Positions 19,822-29,430 are shown, counted from the stretch's first letter. The stretch: 64,000 nucleotides of DNA from AP-15 sp963774345 (GCA_963774345.1 CAVZFB010000039.1:296020-360019), one strand, 5' to 3'. Translations and numbers: made by a program. The notes: generated by a model not told the origin, from the letters alone.

Positions 19822-19994
19822 TTGTGATCTTCCTTTACGAAATAGACGTGCAGCGAGCTGCGGCGGCGTTGCGCACCAGCAGAAAGCTCACGGACCGACG
19901 ATGCGACGCCGGTGTGGAGCCGAGGCAGTCCCCGGCCTGTCCAGTGCAAATAGCGGCGATCGATGTCAACTGCATGGGGGCCTTCGACAAAGTA

Positions 19995-20264
19995 TCAGCG
20001 CCGCAGGCCGAGACGGCCGATCAACGTCTCATAGCGGGTCACGTTCGACCGTTTGAGGTAATCCAGCAACCGCCGCCGCTGGCCCACCATGACCAGCAAC
20101 CCGCGCCGGGAATGGAAGTCCTTTTTATGACTTCCCAAGTGGTCAGTGAGGTTGCGGATGCGTTCGCTCAGGATTGCCACCTGGACCTCCGGCGACCCCG
20201 TGTCTGCCGTTTTGGTGGCGTATTCGAAGATGAGCGTTTGCTTGCGCTCGGCGGTGATCGACAT
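19995..20264 (-). CDS. rpsO: 30S ribosomal protein S15
   Basis: 89 residues from ATG 20264 (MSITAERKQTLIFEYA), the normal S15 length, with DTGSPEVQVAILSERI and HSRRGLLVMVGQRRRLLDYL. It binds 16S rRNA in the platform. It is placed between truB and pnp, the standard order; S15 usually represses its own translation, which would act in the 15-bp truB-rpsO gap region, not resolvable here. Confidence 0.97.
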   Translation of the reverse strand: MSITAERKQTLIFEYATKTADTGSPEVQVAILSERIRNLTDHLGSHKKDFHSRRGLLVMVGQRRRLLDYLKRSNVTRYETLIGRLGLRR

Positions 20265-20278
20265 CGGGTCGAGCCTCT

Positions 20279-21193
20279 TCAACAATTGATAATGCGCAAT
20301 GGTCGGAGACAGTCGTCTTCGATCATCGCCAGAGCGATCAGAGCATGGTTGTGCCACGCGCTGACGACGGTGCCTGCCTCAAGGCAGCCGAACTGCGTCT
20401 GCCAGTCGGAACCGTCCGGCGTCACCCGCTGTCCGCAACGCAATCGAACGGCGTCAGCTGCCGCCAAGGCCAAAGCTGGGATACCGTCCAGCGCGGTCTC
20501 GATCGGAAGCAGACCCCTGCACGCAGGCACACTATGGCGTAAATCCGCTAAGGATTCGAGTGAAATCGCCTGCCCCTCGGTGAACTGCCCGACCGACAGG
20601 CGGCGCAGTGCGGCGACGTGGCCCACAGTTCCGAGCTCGCTGGCAAGGTCGCGGGCGAGGGCGCGGATGTAGGTTCCCTTGCCGACGACGGCTTCGAATT
20701 CCGCGGTGTCACGATCGGGCGCTGCGATCAGACGCAGCTTGGCGATCTCCACCGGCCGGCTGGGCAAAAACGGCGGCGCATCGGCTCGAGCGAGTGCGTA
20801 GGCGCGGCGCCCTGCGACCTTGATCGCCGAATAGATGGGCGGCGCCTGCGTGATCCTGCCGACAAACCGGGGCAGGACCGCCTCGATCGCCGCTCTGTCC
20901 GGCCGGGCGTCGCTTTCACCGACGATCTCGCCTTCGCCGTCATCGGTTGCGCGCGCGATCCCCCAGCGGACGCTGAAGCGGTAGGATTTGTGGCCACGCA
21001 TCGCGTAGGCCGTCGTTTTGGTCGCCTCGCCGAGCGCTATTGGCAACACCCCGGTCGCCAGCGGGTCGAGGGTCCCGGCATGCCCTGCCTTCGCTCCCGT
21101 GGCGCGGCGGACATGTTCGACGATCCGATTGGAGGTGAGGCCCTGTGGTTTGTCGATAACAACCCAGCCGTGAAGACCGCGGTCAGTCGGCAT
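20279..21193 (-). CDS. truB: tRNA pseudouridine(55) synthase TruB
   Basis: 304 residues from ATG 21193, which overlaps the rbfA end by 11 bp. The catalytic Asp is in AGTLDPLATGVLPI; KTYRF-type motif appears as KSYRFSVRWG, and VGKGTYIRALARDLASELG is the C-terminal part of the catalytic domain. It makes pseudouridine at position 55 of tRNAs. The order rbfA-truB-rpsO-pnp is conserved in proteobacteria. Confidence 0.96.
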   Translation of the reverse strand: MPTDRGLHGWVVIDKPQGLTSNRIVEHVRRATGAKAGHAGTLDPLATGVLPIALGEATKTTAYAMRGHKSYRFSVRWGIARATDDGEGEIVGESDARPDRAAIEAVLPRFVGRITQAPPIYSAIKVAGRRAYALARADAPPFLPSRPVEIAKLRLIAAPDRDTAEFEAVVGKGTYIRALARDLASELGTVGHVAALRRLSVGQFTEGQAISLESLADLRHSVPACRGLLPIETALDGIPALALAAADAVRLRCGQRVTPDGSDWQTQFGCLEAGTVVSAWHNHALIALAMIEDDCLRPLRIINC

Positions 21194-21641
21194 CGTTGTC
21201 GTTCTCGGCCTCCGCCACCTGCGGGGTGAGGTCGCGCTCAACCTCCGGCCGGGACAACAGCGCGGAGATACGGTCGGCCTGATCAAACGTGCTATCGAGG
21301 GTAAAGACGAGGGCCGGCGCGTTGCGTAGCGAAAGCTCACCGGCAACAAGCGCTCGTAAGAACGGCGTGCTGCGCTTCAGGCCGGCGACGATCTGCGCGG
21401 CATTGGCGCCGCCCAGCGGCATCACATAGACACTGGCGTTTCGCAGATCGGGGCTGAGCCGGACTTCGGTCACGGAAATAATAGCCTCGCGCAACGCCGG
21501 ATCTCTGCATCGACCCTCGCAAAGGATCTGCGACAACACATGGCGCAGCTCTTCGCCGACACGCCGGCGCCGCTGGCCGGCGCCACGGTCCAACTCGTCG
21601 GCGCCTTGAGTCCGCCGCCGGTCGAACTGCCTTCTGCGCAT
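21183..21641 (-). CDS. rbfA: 30S ribosome-binding factor A
   Basis: 152 residues. A KH-like fold protein aiding late 16S rRNA 5'-end maturation, recognised by RVGEELRHVLSQIL, ISVTEVRLSPDLRNASVYVMPLG, and LRNAPALVFTLDSTFDQADRISALL. It follows infB after a 39-bp gap and overlaps truB. The N-terminal Arg-rich extension is common in alphaproteobacteria. Confidence 0.95.
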   Translation of the reverse strand: MRRRQFDRRRTQGADELDRGAGQRRRRVGEELRHVLSQILCEGRCRDPALREAIISVTEVRLSPDLRNASVYVMPLGGANAAQIVAGLKRSTPFLRALVAGELSLRNAPALVFTLDSTFDQADRISALLSRPEVERDLTPQVAEAENDNDAD

Positions 21642-21680
21642 ACTAATTCTCTATCGCCCAGCCATTGAAATCACAAACTC

Positions 21681-24302
21681 CTACAATGTCCGCGCCACTT
21701 CTTCGATTTCGAAGCACTCGATTACGTCGCCGGTCTGGACATCTTGATAATTTTCGAAGGCCATACCGCATTCGTAACCTTCCCTTACTTCACGTACTTC
21801 ATCCTTGAAACGTTTCAAAGTCTTGAGAGTGCCTTCGTGAATAACAACGTTGTCACGCAACAGGCGAACCTTGGCGCCACGCCGGACCGTGCCTTCGGTG
21901 ACAAGGCAGCCCGCGACTTTGCCGACTTTGGTAATGTTGAAAACGTCGCGGATCGAGGCGTTGCCGAGGAGTCGTTCACGCAGCGCGGGTGCGAGCAGCC
22001 CCGACAATGTGCCCCGCATGTCTTCGATCAAGTCGTAGATGATCGAATAATAGCGAATCTCGACACCGTCGCGACGGGCCAGGTCACGGGCCTGCGGATT
22101 CGCGCGGACGTTGAAGCCGACGATCACCGCATCCGACGCTTTGGCCAGGATCACGTCGCTCTCGTTGATCCCGCCGACGGCCGAGTGAAGCACCCGGATC
22201 GAAACCTCGCTGGTCGATATCTTCTCCAGAGAACCGGTGATCGCCTCGAGCGAGCCTTGCACATCAGATTTGACGACAACCGGGAGCTGGTTGGTGGCCC
22301 CTGCGGCGATCTGCGAGAACATCTGCTCAAGAGTGCCGCGCCCACCCAGGGCGGCAGCCGCGTCGCGCCGGCGCCGCTGCCGGAAATCGGCGATGTCACG
22401 AGCCCGGCTCTCGTTCTCGGCGACGACGAAATCGTCGCCTGCCAAGGGCGCGCCGTTGAGGCCAAGCACCTCGATCGGTGTCGATGGGCCGGCCTCGGTC
22501 TGACTTCGCCCGTGGTCATCGACGAGCGCGCGCACGCGGCCCCATTCACTACCAGCGACAAAGATGTCGCCGACATGCAACGTGCCGCGTTGGATCAGGA
22601 CGGTGGCGACAGCGCCGCGACCGCGTTCAATCTTTGCCTCGAGGACGACGCCTTCCGCCGGGCGGTCCGGGTTCGCTTTCAGATCGAGCAGCTCGGCCTG
22701 CAGCAGGATCGCCTCTTCGAGGCGGTCGAGATTGGTCTTCTTTAGTGCCGACACCTCGACGTCGAGGACCTCGCCGCCGAGCTCTTCGACGACGATCTCG
22801 TGCTGCAGCAGCTCCTGTCGTACCCGCTCGGGCCGCGCATCCTCTTTGTCCATCTTATTGATCGCCACGATGATCGGCGCCTGCGCCGCCTTGGCGTGGC
22901 GGATCGCCTCGACGGTCTGTTCCATGATGCCGTCGTCGGCGGCCACGACCAGAACCACGATATCGGTCACATTGGCGCCCCGCGCGCGCATCGCGGTAAA
23001 CGCCTGATGACCGGGCGTGTCGATAAATGTGATCTGCCTGCCGCTCTTCAGGTTTACCCGGTAGGCGCCGATATGCTGGGTAATTCCGCCGGCTTCGCCA
23101 GCCGCGACGTCGGTATCGCGCAGGGCGTCGAGCAGCGAGGTCTTGCCGTGGTCGACATGGCCCATGACGGTGACCACCGGGGCGCGCGGCAGCAGCTTAT
23201 CATCGGCGTCCTGCTCGCCGCGCAGGCCGACCTCGACATCCGCCTCGGCGACACGGCGCAGCCGGTGGCCAAACTCGGTGACGACGAGTTCGGCAGTGTC
23301 GGCGTCGATCACCTGGTTGATCGTCGCCATCATGCCAATGCGCATCAGCGACTTGATGACGTCGACCCCGCGCTCGGCCATGCGGTTCGACAATTCTTGA
23401 ACGGTGATCGTCTCGGGAATGACGACCTCGCGCACGACCTTGATCTGCTCCTGCTCGCCCTGATGCAGCCTCTGGCGCTCGCGCTCTCTCGCCCGGCGCA
23501 CCGAAGCCAAGCTGCGCATGCGCTCGCCCTCATCGCCCGAGAGGGCTCGGGTGACGGTGATCTTTCCGGTTCGCCGGCGCATTTCGTGGCGCGGGGGTGT
23601 CGCCGGCTTCCTGACCTCGGGTCGCGCGCCGCGGCGCGGCGCACCCGCGGGCTCTTCTTCCTCTTCGGCCGGCAGGCTGACCTTGCCGGCCGCGGCGAGC
23701 GCGGCGACTTTGGCCGCAGCCGCTTTGCCCGCTCGCTCAGCGACCTCGCGCCGCGATTCCTCCTCCTTGCGCCGCTGTGCTTCATCCTCGGAGCGCTTGC
23801 GTGCTTCCGCGGCGGCGCGCCGGCGCCCCTCTTCCTCCTCGATCTTGGCGCGTGCTTCCTCTTCGGCGCGCCGAAGATCTTCCTCTGCCGCCCGTTCCTC
23901 CTCCTGGCGCCGACGGTCAGCTTCGACGAGCGCGGCGCGGCGGTGCGCTTCCTCGTCAGCCTTATGGGCATCCTGGACCGCGCGTACTCGGCCGGCTCGC
24001 TCTTCGTCGGTCAGCGCGCGCGGGATCACGACCGGACGGCGCGCCGGCTCCGCCGTTGGCGGGCGTGGCGTCGCCAGAGGCTCATGCCTAACCATCGGGG
24101 TCGTCTCGGTCCGCCCGACTTCCGGCGTGCCAGGACCGATCACGCGTTTCTTACGCACCTCGACGGTGACCGTCTTCGAGCGTCCGTGCGAGAAACTTTG
24201 CCGCACCTGGCCGGTTTCCACGCCCTTGCGCAGCTCCAGCCGGCCGCCCGGGCGAGCCAAGGTCAAGGGCCGCTTTTGCTCTTGTTCAGTCGTGTCGCTC
24301 AT
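21681..24302 (-). CDS. infB: Translation initiation factor IF-2
   Basis: 873 residues. The N-terminal domain is followed by a long charged Ala/Glu/Arg-rich linker, then the GTPase domain (G1 GHVDHGKTSLLDAL, DTPGHQAF, NKMDK) and domains II-IV ending in GYECGMAFENYQDVQ. It brings fMet-tRNA to the 30S subunit. Its ATG overlaps the upstream ylxR stop by 4 bp, as usual for this operon. Confidence 0.97.
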   Translation of the reverse strand: MSDTTEQEQKRPLTLARPGGRLELRKGVETGQVRQSFSHGRSKTVTVEVRKKRVIGPGTPEVGRTETTPMVRHEPLATPRPPTAEPARRPVVIPRALTDEERAGRVRAVQDAHKADEEAHRRAALVEADRRRQEEERAAEEDLRRAEEEARAKIEEEEGRRRAAAEARKRSEDEAQRRKEEESRREVAERAGKAAAAKVAALAAAGKVSLPAEEEEEPAGAPRRGARPEVRKPATPPRHEMRRRTGKITVTRALSGDEGERMRSLASVRRARERERQRLHQGEQEQIKVVREVVIPETITVQELSNRMAERGVDVIKSLMRIGMMATINQVIDADTAELVVTEFGHRLRRVAEADVEVGLRGEQDADDKLLPRAPVVTVMGHVDHGKTSLLDALRDTDVAAGEAGGITQHIGAYRVNLKSGRQITFIDTPGHQAFTAMRARGANVTDIVVLVVAADDGIMEQTVEAIRHAKAAQAPIIVAINKMDKEDARPERVRQELLQHEIVVEELGGEVLDVEVSALKKTNLDRLEEAILLQAELLDLKANPDRPAEGVVLEAKIERGRGAVATVLIQRGTLHVGDIFVAGSEWGRVRALVDDHGRSQTEAGPSTPIEVLGLNGAPLAGDDFVVAENESRARDIADFRQRRRRDAAAALGGRGTLEQMFSQIAAGATNQLPVVVKSDVQGSLEAITGSLEKISTSEVSIRVLHSAVGGINESDVILAKASDAVIVGFNVRANPQARDLARRDGVEIRYYSIIYDLIEDMRGTLSGLLAPALRERLLGNASIRDVFNITKVGKVAGCLVTEGTVRRGAKVRLLRDNVVIHEGTLKTLKRFKDEVREVREGYECGMAFENYQDVQTGDVIECFEIEEVARTL

Positions 24303-24956
24303 CTCGCTCCAATACCGTCATCTTGTCGCGCCAGCCCACTTGGGATGGGTTGTTCCGCCCGCTCGACCACCGCGTCTGCGCGAAAGCCGGCAATCTTCTC
24401 CGCATCGGCGATGAGCCGGCCACAGAGCGGGCCAGCCCCGATCGATGCGTTTACCACGTGTTCGCGACCAAAGGCTGCGCCAATCTCTGCTGCCCTCAGC
24501 ACGCACACAAGCGGTAGCTCGCGCGCGAGCGCCCGCAGCTTGCGGCGGGCTCCTGCTGCCCCATCGACCGCCGCAAGCAACAGGGCCGCCTTCCCTGTTC
24601 GGGCCGCGTCGGACACCCTCTCAAAGCCGCCGACCGCAAGGCCGGCCCGTCGTGCGAGCCCGACCGCATCGATACAGCGCTGCGCCAGGAGAGCCTCGAC
24701 GCGATCCGCAATGTCGTTGGACACCACAACCGGCCGGCGCGCAGCGCGCGCAAACAGCCGCTTGGCGACCGCTTGTTCCACTATATCCCGGCGCGGCGTC
24801 AACCACAAACCCCGTCCGGGCAGCCGTGCGGCGAGGTCGGGCACAAGCTCGCCACTCGGACCGACGACAAAGCGCAGCAGGCGGAAACGGTCGCAGACCT
24901 CTCCAGTTACAATGCAGCGCCGCTGGGCGCCGTCACTACCGGCCTCCGCCTCGCAC
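24299..24956 (-). CDS. ylxR: YlxR/DUF448 RNA-binding protein, start uncertain
   Basis: The conserved RRCIVTGEVC motif of YlxR lies at about 24905-24922, upstream of the first standard in-frame start (GTG 24844), so the gene must begin earlier. C-terminal sequence has an L7Ae-like fold as in the long nusA-infB type of alphaproteobacteria. No ATG/GTG/TTG is in frame between the nusA stop and the motif; the GTG at 24956 would fit if one base was inserted around 24938-24944, matching the insertion pattern elsewhere in the window. Role: nucleoid/RNA-associated regulator. Confidence 0.75.
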
Positions 24957-24993
24957 CCTCGCGTCGCTGTGCCGATCCGGCGAGTCGTCGCGC

Positions 24994-26538
24994 CTACTCC
25001 TGCTTATCGGATGTGGCCTCGTCTTCGAACCAGTGGGCGCGGGCGCGCATGATCAGCGCGTTGGCCATTTCAAGATCGAGGGTCACGCCGCTCTTGTCGG
25101 AGGCGGCGAGAACCTCCATGAGCTCGTCGCCCGCAAGATCGGCGAAATCGTCTAGGGTCTTGACCCCCTTCTCGCCGAGCGCCACCAGCATCCCCGGGGT
25201 CAACTCCTCGAATGCAGCCAGGTCGTCTTCGACCCCGAGTTCGCGCCGACGCTCCTCGTATTCACGATCGCGCCGATCGAGCGCTGCGCGCGCGCGCTCC
25301 TGCAGCTCCGCGGCGATTTCGGGATCAAACCCTTCGATATCGGCGAGGTCCTTGACCGCCACATAAGCGACCTCTTCGAGCGAGGCGAAACCCTCGGTCA
25401 CCAGCAGTTGCGCGATTACCTCGTCGATGTCGAGCGCATCAATGAACATCTTGCTGCGGCTACGGAACTCTTCGGTCCGCCGCTCCAACTCCTCCGCCTC
25501 GGTCAGGATGTCGATGTCCCAGCCGGTCAGCTGCGAGCCGAGGCGAACATTCTGACCGCGGCGTCCGATCGCCAGGCTCAGCTGGTCGTCGGGCACGACA
25601 ACCTCGACCCGGCGCTGCTCCTCGTCCATCACCACTTTGGCGACCTCGGCCGGGGCAAGCGCGTTGACGACAAAGGTTGCTGGGTCCGGCGACCACGGGA
25701 TGATATCGATCTTCTCGCCCTGCAGCTCGCCGACGACGGCCTGCACGCGGCTGCCGCGCATGCCGACACAGGCGCCGACCGGATCGATCCCGCTGTCGCG
25801 CGAGATAACCGCGATCTTGGCTCGGCTCCCCGGGTCGCGCGCCACCGCTTTGATTTCGATGATGCCGTCGTAAATCTCCGGCACCTCCTGGGCAAACAAC
25901 TTGGCCATGAATTGAGGGTGGGTGCGCGACAGGAAGATCTGCGGCCCGCGCGGCTCTTCGCGTACGTCGTAGATGTAGGCGCGCACCCGTTCGCCCTGGC
26001 GAAAGCTTTCACGCGGCAGCAGCTCGTCGCGGCGCGCCATGGCCTCGGCCCGCCCGAGATCGACGACGACATTGCCGAACTCGACCCGCTTGACCAGGCC
26101 GTTGACGATTTCACCGACCCGGTCCTTGAATTCGAGGAATTGCCGTTGCCGCTCGGCGTCGCGCACCTTCTGCACGATGACCTGTTTGGCAGACTGTGCC
26201 GCGATCCGACCGAAATCGATCGGCGGTAGCGGATCGGTGATGAAGTCGCCGATCTCCGCTTCCGGATTCAGATGCTGCGCCTCGGCGAGTGCGATCTGGG
26301 TCGCCTCGTTCTCGATCGGCTCAGCCACCTCGCGGAAGCGTAACAGTCGGATCTCGCCGTTTTGGCGGTCGATCTCGGCGCGAATATCGTATTCCTGCCC
26401 GTATTTGGAGCGGCCTGCCTTCTGGATCGCCTGCTCCATTGCCTCGAGCACCTCGTCGCGATCGATACCCTTGTCGCGGGCAACGGTGTCGGCGACCTGG
26501 AGCAGCTCGGGGCGGGCGTAGATAACGGTGCTTTCCAT
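24994..26538 (-). CDS. nusA: Transcription termination/antitermination protein NusA
   Basis: 514 residues: N-terminal RNAP-binding domain, S1 domain (VKRVEFGNVVVDLG), two KH domains (SGIDPVGACVGMRGSRVQAV; LSLAIGRRGQNVRLGSQLTG), and C-terminal acidic helix-hairpin repeats (EGFASLEEVAYV, ELTPGMLVALGEKGVKTLDDF). Acts in pausing, termination and antitermination. Second gene of the rimP-nusA-ylxR-infB unit, 31 bp after rimP. Confidence 0.97.
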   Translation of the reverse strand: MESTVIYARPELLQVADTVARDKGIDRDEVLEAMEQAIQKAGRSKYGQEYDIRAEIDRQNGEIRLLRFREVAEPIENEATQIALAEAQHLNPEAEIGDFITDPLPPIDFGRIAAQSAKQVIVQKVRDAERQRQFLEFKDRVGEIVNGLVKRVEFGNVVVDLGRAEAMARRDELLPRESFRQGERVRAYIYDVREEPRGPQIFLSRTHPQFMAKLFAQEVPEIYDGIIEIKAVARDPGSRAKIAVISRDSGIDPVGACVGMRGSRVQAVVGELQGEKIDIIPWSPDPATFVVNALAPAEVAKVVMDEEQRRVEVVVPDDQLSLAIGRRGQNVRLGSQLTGWDIDILTEAEELERRTEEFRSRSKMFIDALDIDEVIAQLLVTEGFASLEEVAYVAVKDLADIEGFDPEIAAELQERARAALDRRDREYEERRRELGVEDDLAAFEELTPGMLVALGEKGVKTLDDFADLAGDELMEVLAASDKSGVTLDLEMANALIMRARAHWFEDEATSDKQE

Positions 26539-26569
26539 GGCTTTCTCGGGTGCCCTCTGGTTTCGTGCC

Positions 26570-27058
26570 TCAATGGGTTCGCGGACGGGAAGCCGCGATC
26601 AGATCGTCGGTCAGAACGAGCCGCGCCCGCGCCACGCTGGCAAGCGGCAGCCGCGCCTCGCCCGCCTCCGTGGCGAGGCGAACCTCTCCGTCAGCGGTGC
26701 CGAGCAAGCGGCCGCGAAAGCGCTTGCGACCGGCGAACGGCTCGGTCAGCTCGATCCTGGCCTCGAAACCGCTGAAGCGGTTGTAGTCTTCGGGCCGAAC
26801 CAGCGGGCGGTCGATGCCGGGCGAGCTTATTTCGAGAAGATAGGCGCCCGCGATCGGGTCGGCGACATCGAGCAGGGCGGAGACCGAACGGCTGATCAGA
26901 GCGCAATCATCGACCGTCATCGGGGCGTCGTCGATCCGCTCGGCCATAACTTGCAACGTCGCGCGGCGTCCGCTGGTCACCACGACCCGAACGAGGCGAT
27001 AGCCCGTCGCCGCGAGTGACGGCTCGATCATCTGCGCGATCTCCTTGGTGTCGACCAA
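26570..27058 (-). CDS. rimP: Ribosome maturation factor RimP
   Basis: 162 residues. Recognised by EPSLAATGYRLVRVVV, DDCALISRSVSALLDVADPI and YLLEISSPGIDRPLVRPEDYNRF. Needed for 30S assembly. First gene of the operon; the start ATG 27058 lies 36 bp after the U-tract of an attenuator-like hairpin. Confidence 0.96.
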   Translation of the reverse strand: MVDTKEIAQMIEPSLAATGYRLVRVVVTSGRRATLQVMAERIDDAPMTVDDCALISRSVSALLDVADPIAGAYLLEISSPGIDRPLVRPEDYNRFSGFEARIELTEPFAGRKRFRGRLLGTADGEVRLATEAGEARLPLASVARARLVLTDDLIAASRPRTH

Positions 27059-27093
27059 AAACCCGACCTCTGCTCCCGAACTTGGTGTCGTGA

Positions 27094-27119
27094 TAAGAAA
27101 AAGTGGGCTCTCGGCCCAC
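27094..27119 (-). terminator. Intrinsic terminator/attenuator in the rimP leader
   Basis: On the minus strand GTGGGC-cgaga-GCCCAC is a perfect 6-bp GC-rich stem followed by UUUUUCUU. A promoter-like TTGACC lies about 45 bp upstream (27159-27164). With rimP starting 36 bp downstream, the hairpin should control read-through into rimP-nusA-infB, where NusA could regulate its own operon. A conserved rimP leader RNA is known in some proteobacteria; homology was not tested. Confidence 0.65.
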
Positions 27120-27203
27120 CTGCGAAGCAGTCCGCAGCGCGGACCTATGCGATTAACTGGTCAATATAAGCGAACTCCACGGCCTCGCAAGGGTGTTGCT
27201 CGA

Positions 27204-28808
27204 TCAAGCAGCCTTCGCATCCTCACGGATCATCGCTGCACCCTTTTCCCCGATCATGATCGTCGGCGCGTTGGTGTTGCCGGTGGTCACGGTCGGCATC
27301 ACCGACGCATCGATAACGCGCAATCCGACCAAACCTCGGACCCTCAGCCGCGAGTCGACGACGGCCATCGGGTCCTCGCCCATCTTGCAGGTTCCGACCG
27401 GGTGATGGAGGTTGATGCCGCCATTGTGCACAAAATCGGTCAGTTCGCGCTCCGTGCGGGCACTGGGACCGGGCATGGTCTCGGCTGCGCTGTGCCGCGC
27501 CAGCGGCGACGCCGCGAAAATCCGTCGCGCGAAATCGATGCCGGCGAGCAGCACCCTCACGTCGCTTTCCGCCGACAGGTAATTCGGCCGGATTTCCGCC
27601 CGCGCGAGCGGGTCGTTCGAGCGCGCCATGATCGTGCCCCTGCTGTCGGGACGAACCGCGCAGACCACCAGCGTCATCCCGGGCTCCCGCTCCAGCCGGC
27701 CGATTGCGCTCTGGTCATAGCTTCCCGGGGTGAACAGCAACTGCAGATCCGGGCTCTCGAGCCCCTCGCGGCTGCGGCAGAACACCATCGCGGTGGTGAC
27801 GCCAAAGGTCAGCGCGCCGCGCCCGGAGGCGGCGTAGCGGCCGATTTCGCGGACCAGCCTGACGCCGCGCGCCAGCTGGTTGATCGACACCTCGTCCTTG
27901 ACCCGGTGGGTCACCCGCGCCGCGATATGGTCGGAGAGGTTGGCGCCGACCCCCGGCAGTTCGTGGATCACCGCGACCCCGATCGAGCGCAGTTGGTCGG
28001 CCGGACCGATGCCCGAAATCTGCAGAAGCTGCGGTGAATTGACAGCGCCGCCGGAAACAATCACCTCGCGCGCCGCAAGCACCTGGTTGTCCTGCCCATG
28101 TTGGCGAAAGGCGACGCCGGTGCAGCGTCGTCCAGCGAAGGTCAGGCGCGTCGCGACCGCTTTGGTGAAGATGCGCAGATTGGGACGGCGCCGCGCTTCG
28201 GCGAGGAAAGTTTGCGCGGTCGACCCGCGAAAGCGGCCATGACGGGTCATCTGCGAATAGCCCACCCCCTCCTGGGTGGCGCCGTTGTAATCCGAGGTCA
28301 GCCTAAAGCCGGCCTGCTGCGCCGCTTCGACAAAGCGATGGGTCAGCGGCAGGATCGTGCGGTAATCCTCGACCGGCAATGGGCCGCCTTTGCTGCGGTA
28401 TTCGGGGTCCCCGGACGCGTAATTCTCCGATTTCTTGAAAAAGGGCAGCACATCGGCATAGCTCCAGCCGCGGCAGCCCATCTGCGCCCAGCCGTCGTAA
28501 TCGGCCGGGTTGCCGCGCACATAGAGCATGCCGTTGATCGAGCTGGTGCCGCCCAGCACCCGGCCGCGCGGCCAGTGCACCGCGCGATTGCCGATGCCCG
28601 GCTCAGGCTCGGCATAATAGTTCCAGTTGACCAGCGGGTTGGCGCGCAGGCGCAAGGCCCCGGCCGGCACATGGATCATCGGATGCCAGTCGCGCGGGCC
28701 CGCTTCCAGCAGCACCACCCGCGCCCCATCCTCGCTCAGCCGGTCGGCAAGCACACACCCCGCCGATCCGGCCCCGACGATCACATAATCGGCTTCGAGA
28801 TCGCTCAT
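27204..28808 (-). CDS. GMC-family flavin oxidoreductase (choline/alcohol dehydrogenase type)
   Basis: About 534 residues from ATG 28808 (upstream ATG 28826 also possible). Contains the FAD Rossmann motif VIVGAGSAGCVLADRLS, GMC signature 1 (GRVLGGTSSINGMLYVRG), signature 2 (VSGGAVNSPQLLQISGIGP) and the C-terminal active-site His region (NLHHPVGTCKMG, TGNTNAPTIMIGEK). Oxidises alcohols, substrate unknown. The start overlaps the parE stop by 4 bp (ATGA), so its translation appears coupled to the toxin gene. Confidence 0.93.
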   Translation of the reverse strand: MSDLEADYVIVGAGSAGCVLADRLSEDGARVVLLEAGPRDWHPMIHVPAGALRLRANPLVNWNYYAEPEPGIGNRAVHWPRGRVLGGTSSINGMLYVRGNPADYDGWAQMGCRGWSYADVLPFFKKSENYASGDPEYRSKGGPLPVEDYRTILPLTHRFVEAAQQAGFRLTSDYNGATQEGVGYSQMTRHGRFRGSTAQTFLAEARRRPNLRIFTKAVATRLTFAGRRCTGVAFRQHGQDNQVLAAREVIVSGGAVNSPQLLQISGIGPADQLRSIGVAVIHELPGVGANLSDHIAARVTHRVKDEVSINQLARGVRLVREIGRYAASGRGALTFGVTTAMVFCRSREGLESPDLQLLFTPGSYDQSAIGRLEREPGMTLVVCAVRPDSRGTIMARSNDPLARAEIRPNYLSAESDVRVLLAGIDFARRIFAASPLARHSAAETMPGPSARTERELTDFVHNGGINLHHPVGTCKMGEDPMAVVDSRLRVRGLVGLRVIDASVMPTVTTGNTNAPTIMIGEKGAAMIREDAKAA

Positions 28809-29173
28809 CGCCGCGTTCCTTTCCATCCTTCTTCGCGCGTCAAATGCCGCAGCGGCTCCATGCGTTCGTGGAGCACACGGACGACGACGATCCCGTCACG
28901 CCCGTCCCCAAACTGTTCGCGAAGATAATAGACGACATGCACGGCAGCGCCGCGACGCCGAGCGGCTATTTCGACGTGCAGAGAGCGCAGGCCCGCCGCA
29001 AGGTCCTCTCGCGATCGAGAGCCCGGACGGTCCGGGCGCTCGGCGGCAAGCTCGATCGCTCTTGTGATCAGTGCGGCGTACCTCCGCCGCTGCACCGGCC
29101 CGAACTGGCGCGTGGTCTCCCTTAATATGCCCCAGATATCGCTCGCCGCCGCTTCGGTCAGCCGATAGTTCAC
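28805..29173 (-). CDS. parE: ParE/RelE-superfamily toxin
   Basis: 122 residues: MNYRLTEAAASDIWGILRET is the ParE start, with an Arg-rich middle and VYYLREQFGDGRDGIVVVRVLHERM as the C-terminal strands. ParE toxins poison DNA gyrase. The start overlaps parD by 4 bp and its stop overlaps the GMC gene, giving a three-gene coupled unit. The C-terminal tail is a few residues longer than usual. Confidence 0.88.
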   Translation of the reverse strand: MNYRLTEAAASDIWGILRETTRQFGPVQRRRYAALITRAIELAAERPDRPGSRSREDLAAGLRSLHVEIAARRRGAAVHVVYYLREQFGDGRDGIVVVRVLHERMEPLRHLTREEGWKGTRR

Positions 29174-29430
29174 CGTTCTTCTGCATCGATTTGATCACAG
29201 ATTTCGGCAATCGATCGCTCTGAGAAACGGCCCTGCCGCGCCTGCTCGACACCCATGCCGATTTCTCTGCGAAGAATTTCGATCTTCTCGTCATGGGCCG
29301 CCTGCTCGCGCCGCAGCAGGCGCAGTCCGTCGCGCACCACCTCGCTCGCGCTCGCATAGGCTCCGGAAGCAACCTGAGCCTCGACAAACTCGGCGAATTC
29401 CTCCGACAGGCTCACATTCATTGTCGCCAT
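29170..29430 (-). CDS. parD: ParD-type ribbon-helix-helix antitoxin
   Basis: 86 residues from ATG 29430 (MATMNVSLSEEFAEFVE). The N-terminal strand and AYASASEVVRDGLRLLRR helices form the ParD DNA-binding fold; the charged C-terminus would cover ParE. First gene of parD-parE-GMC. Confidence 0.9.
   Translation of the reverse strand: MATMNVSLSEEFAEFVEAQVASGAYASASEVVRDGLRLLRREQAAHDEKIEILRREIGMGVEQARQGRFSERSIAEICDQIDAEER

Noticed and set aside
24938..24944. Counting the ylxR start problem as another proven +1 insertion
   Set aside because: The upstream start is not certain, so it is noted in the feature and left out of the count.
22800..25052. 750-codon open frame on the plus strand across infB/ylxR/nusA
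   Set aside because: Antisense to conserved genes and only open because of the high GC third positions; no protein motif.
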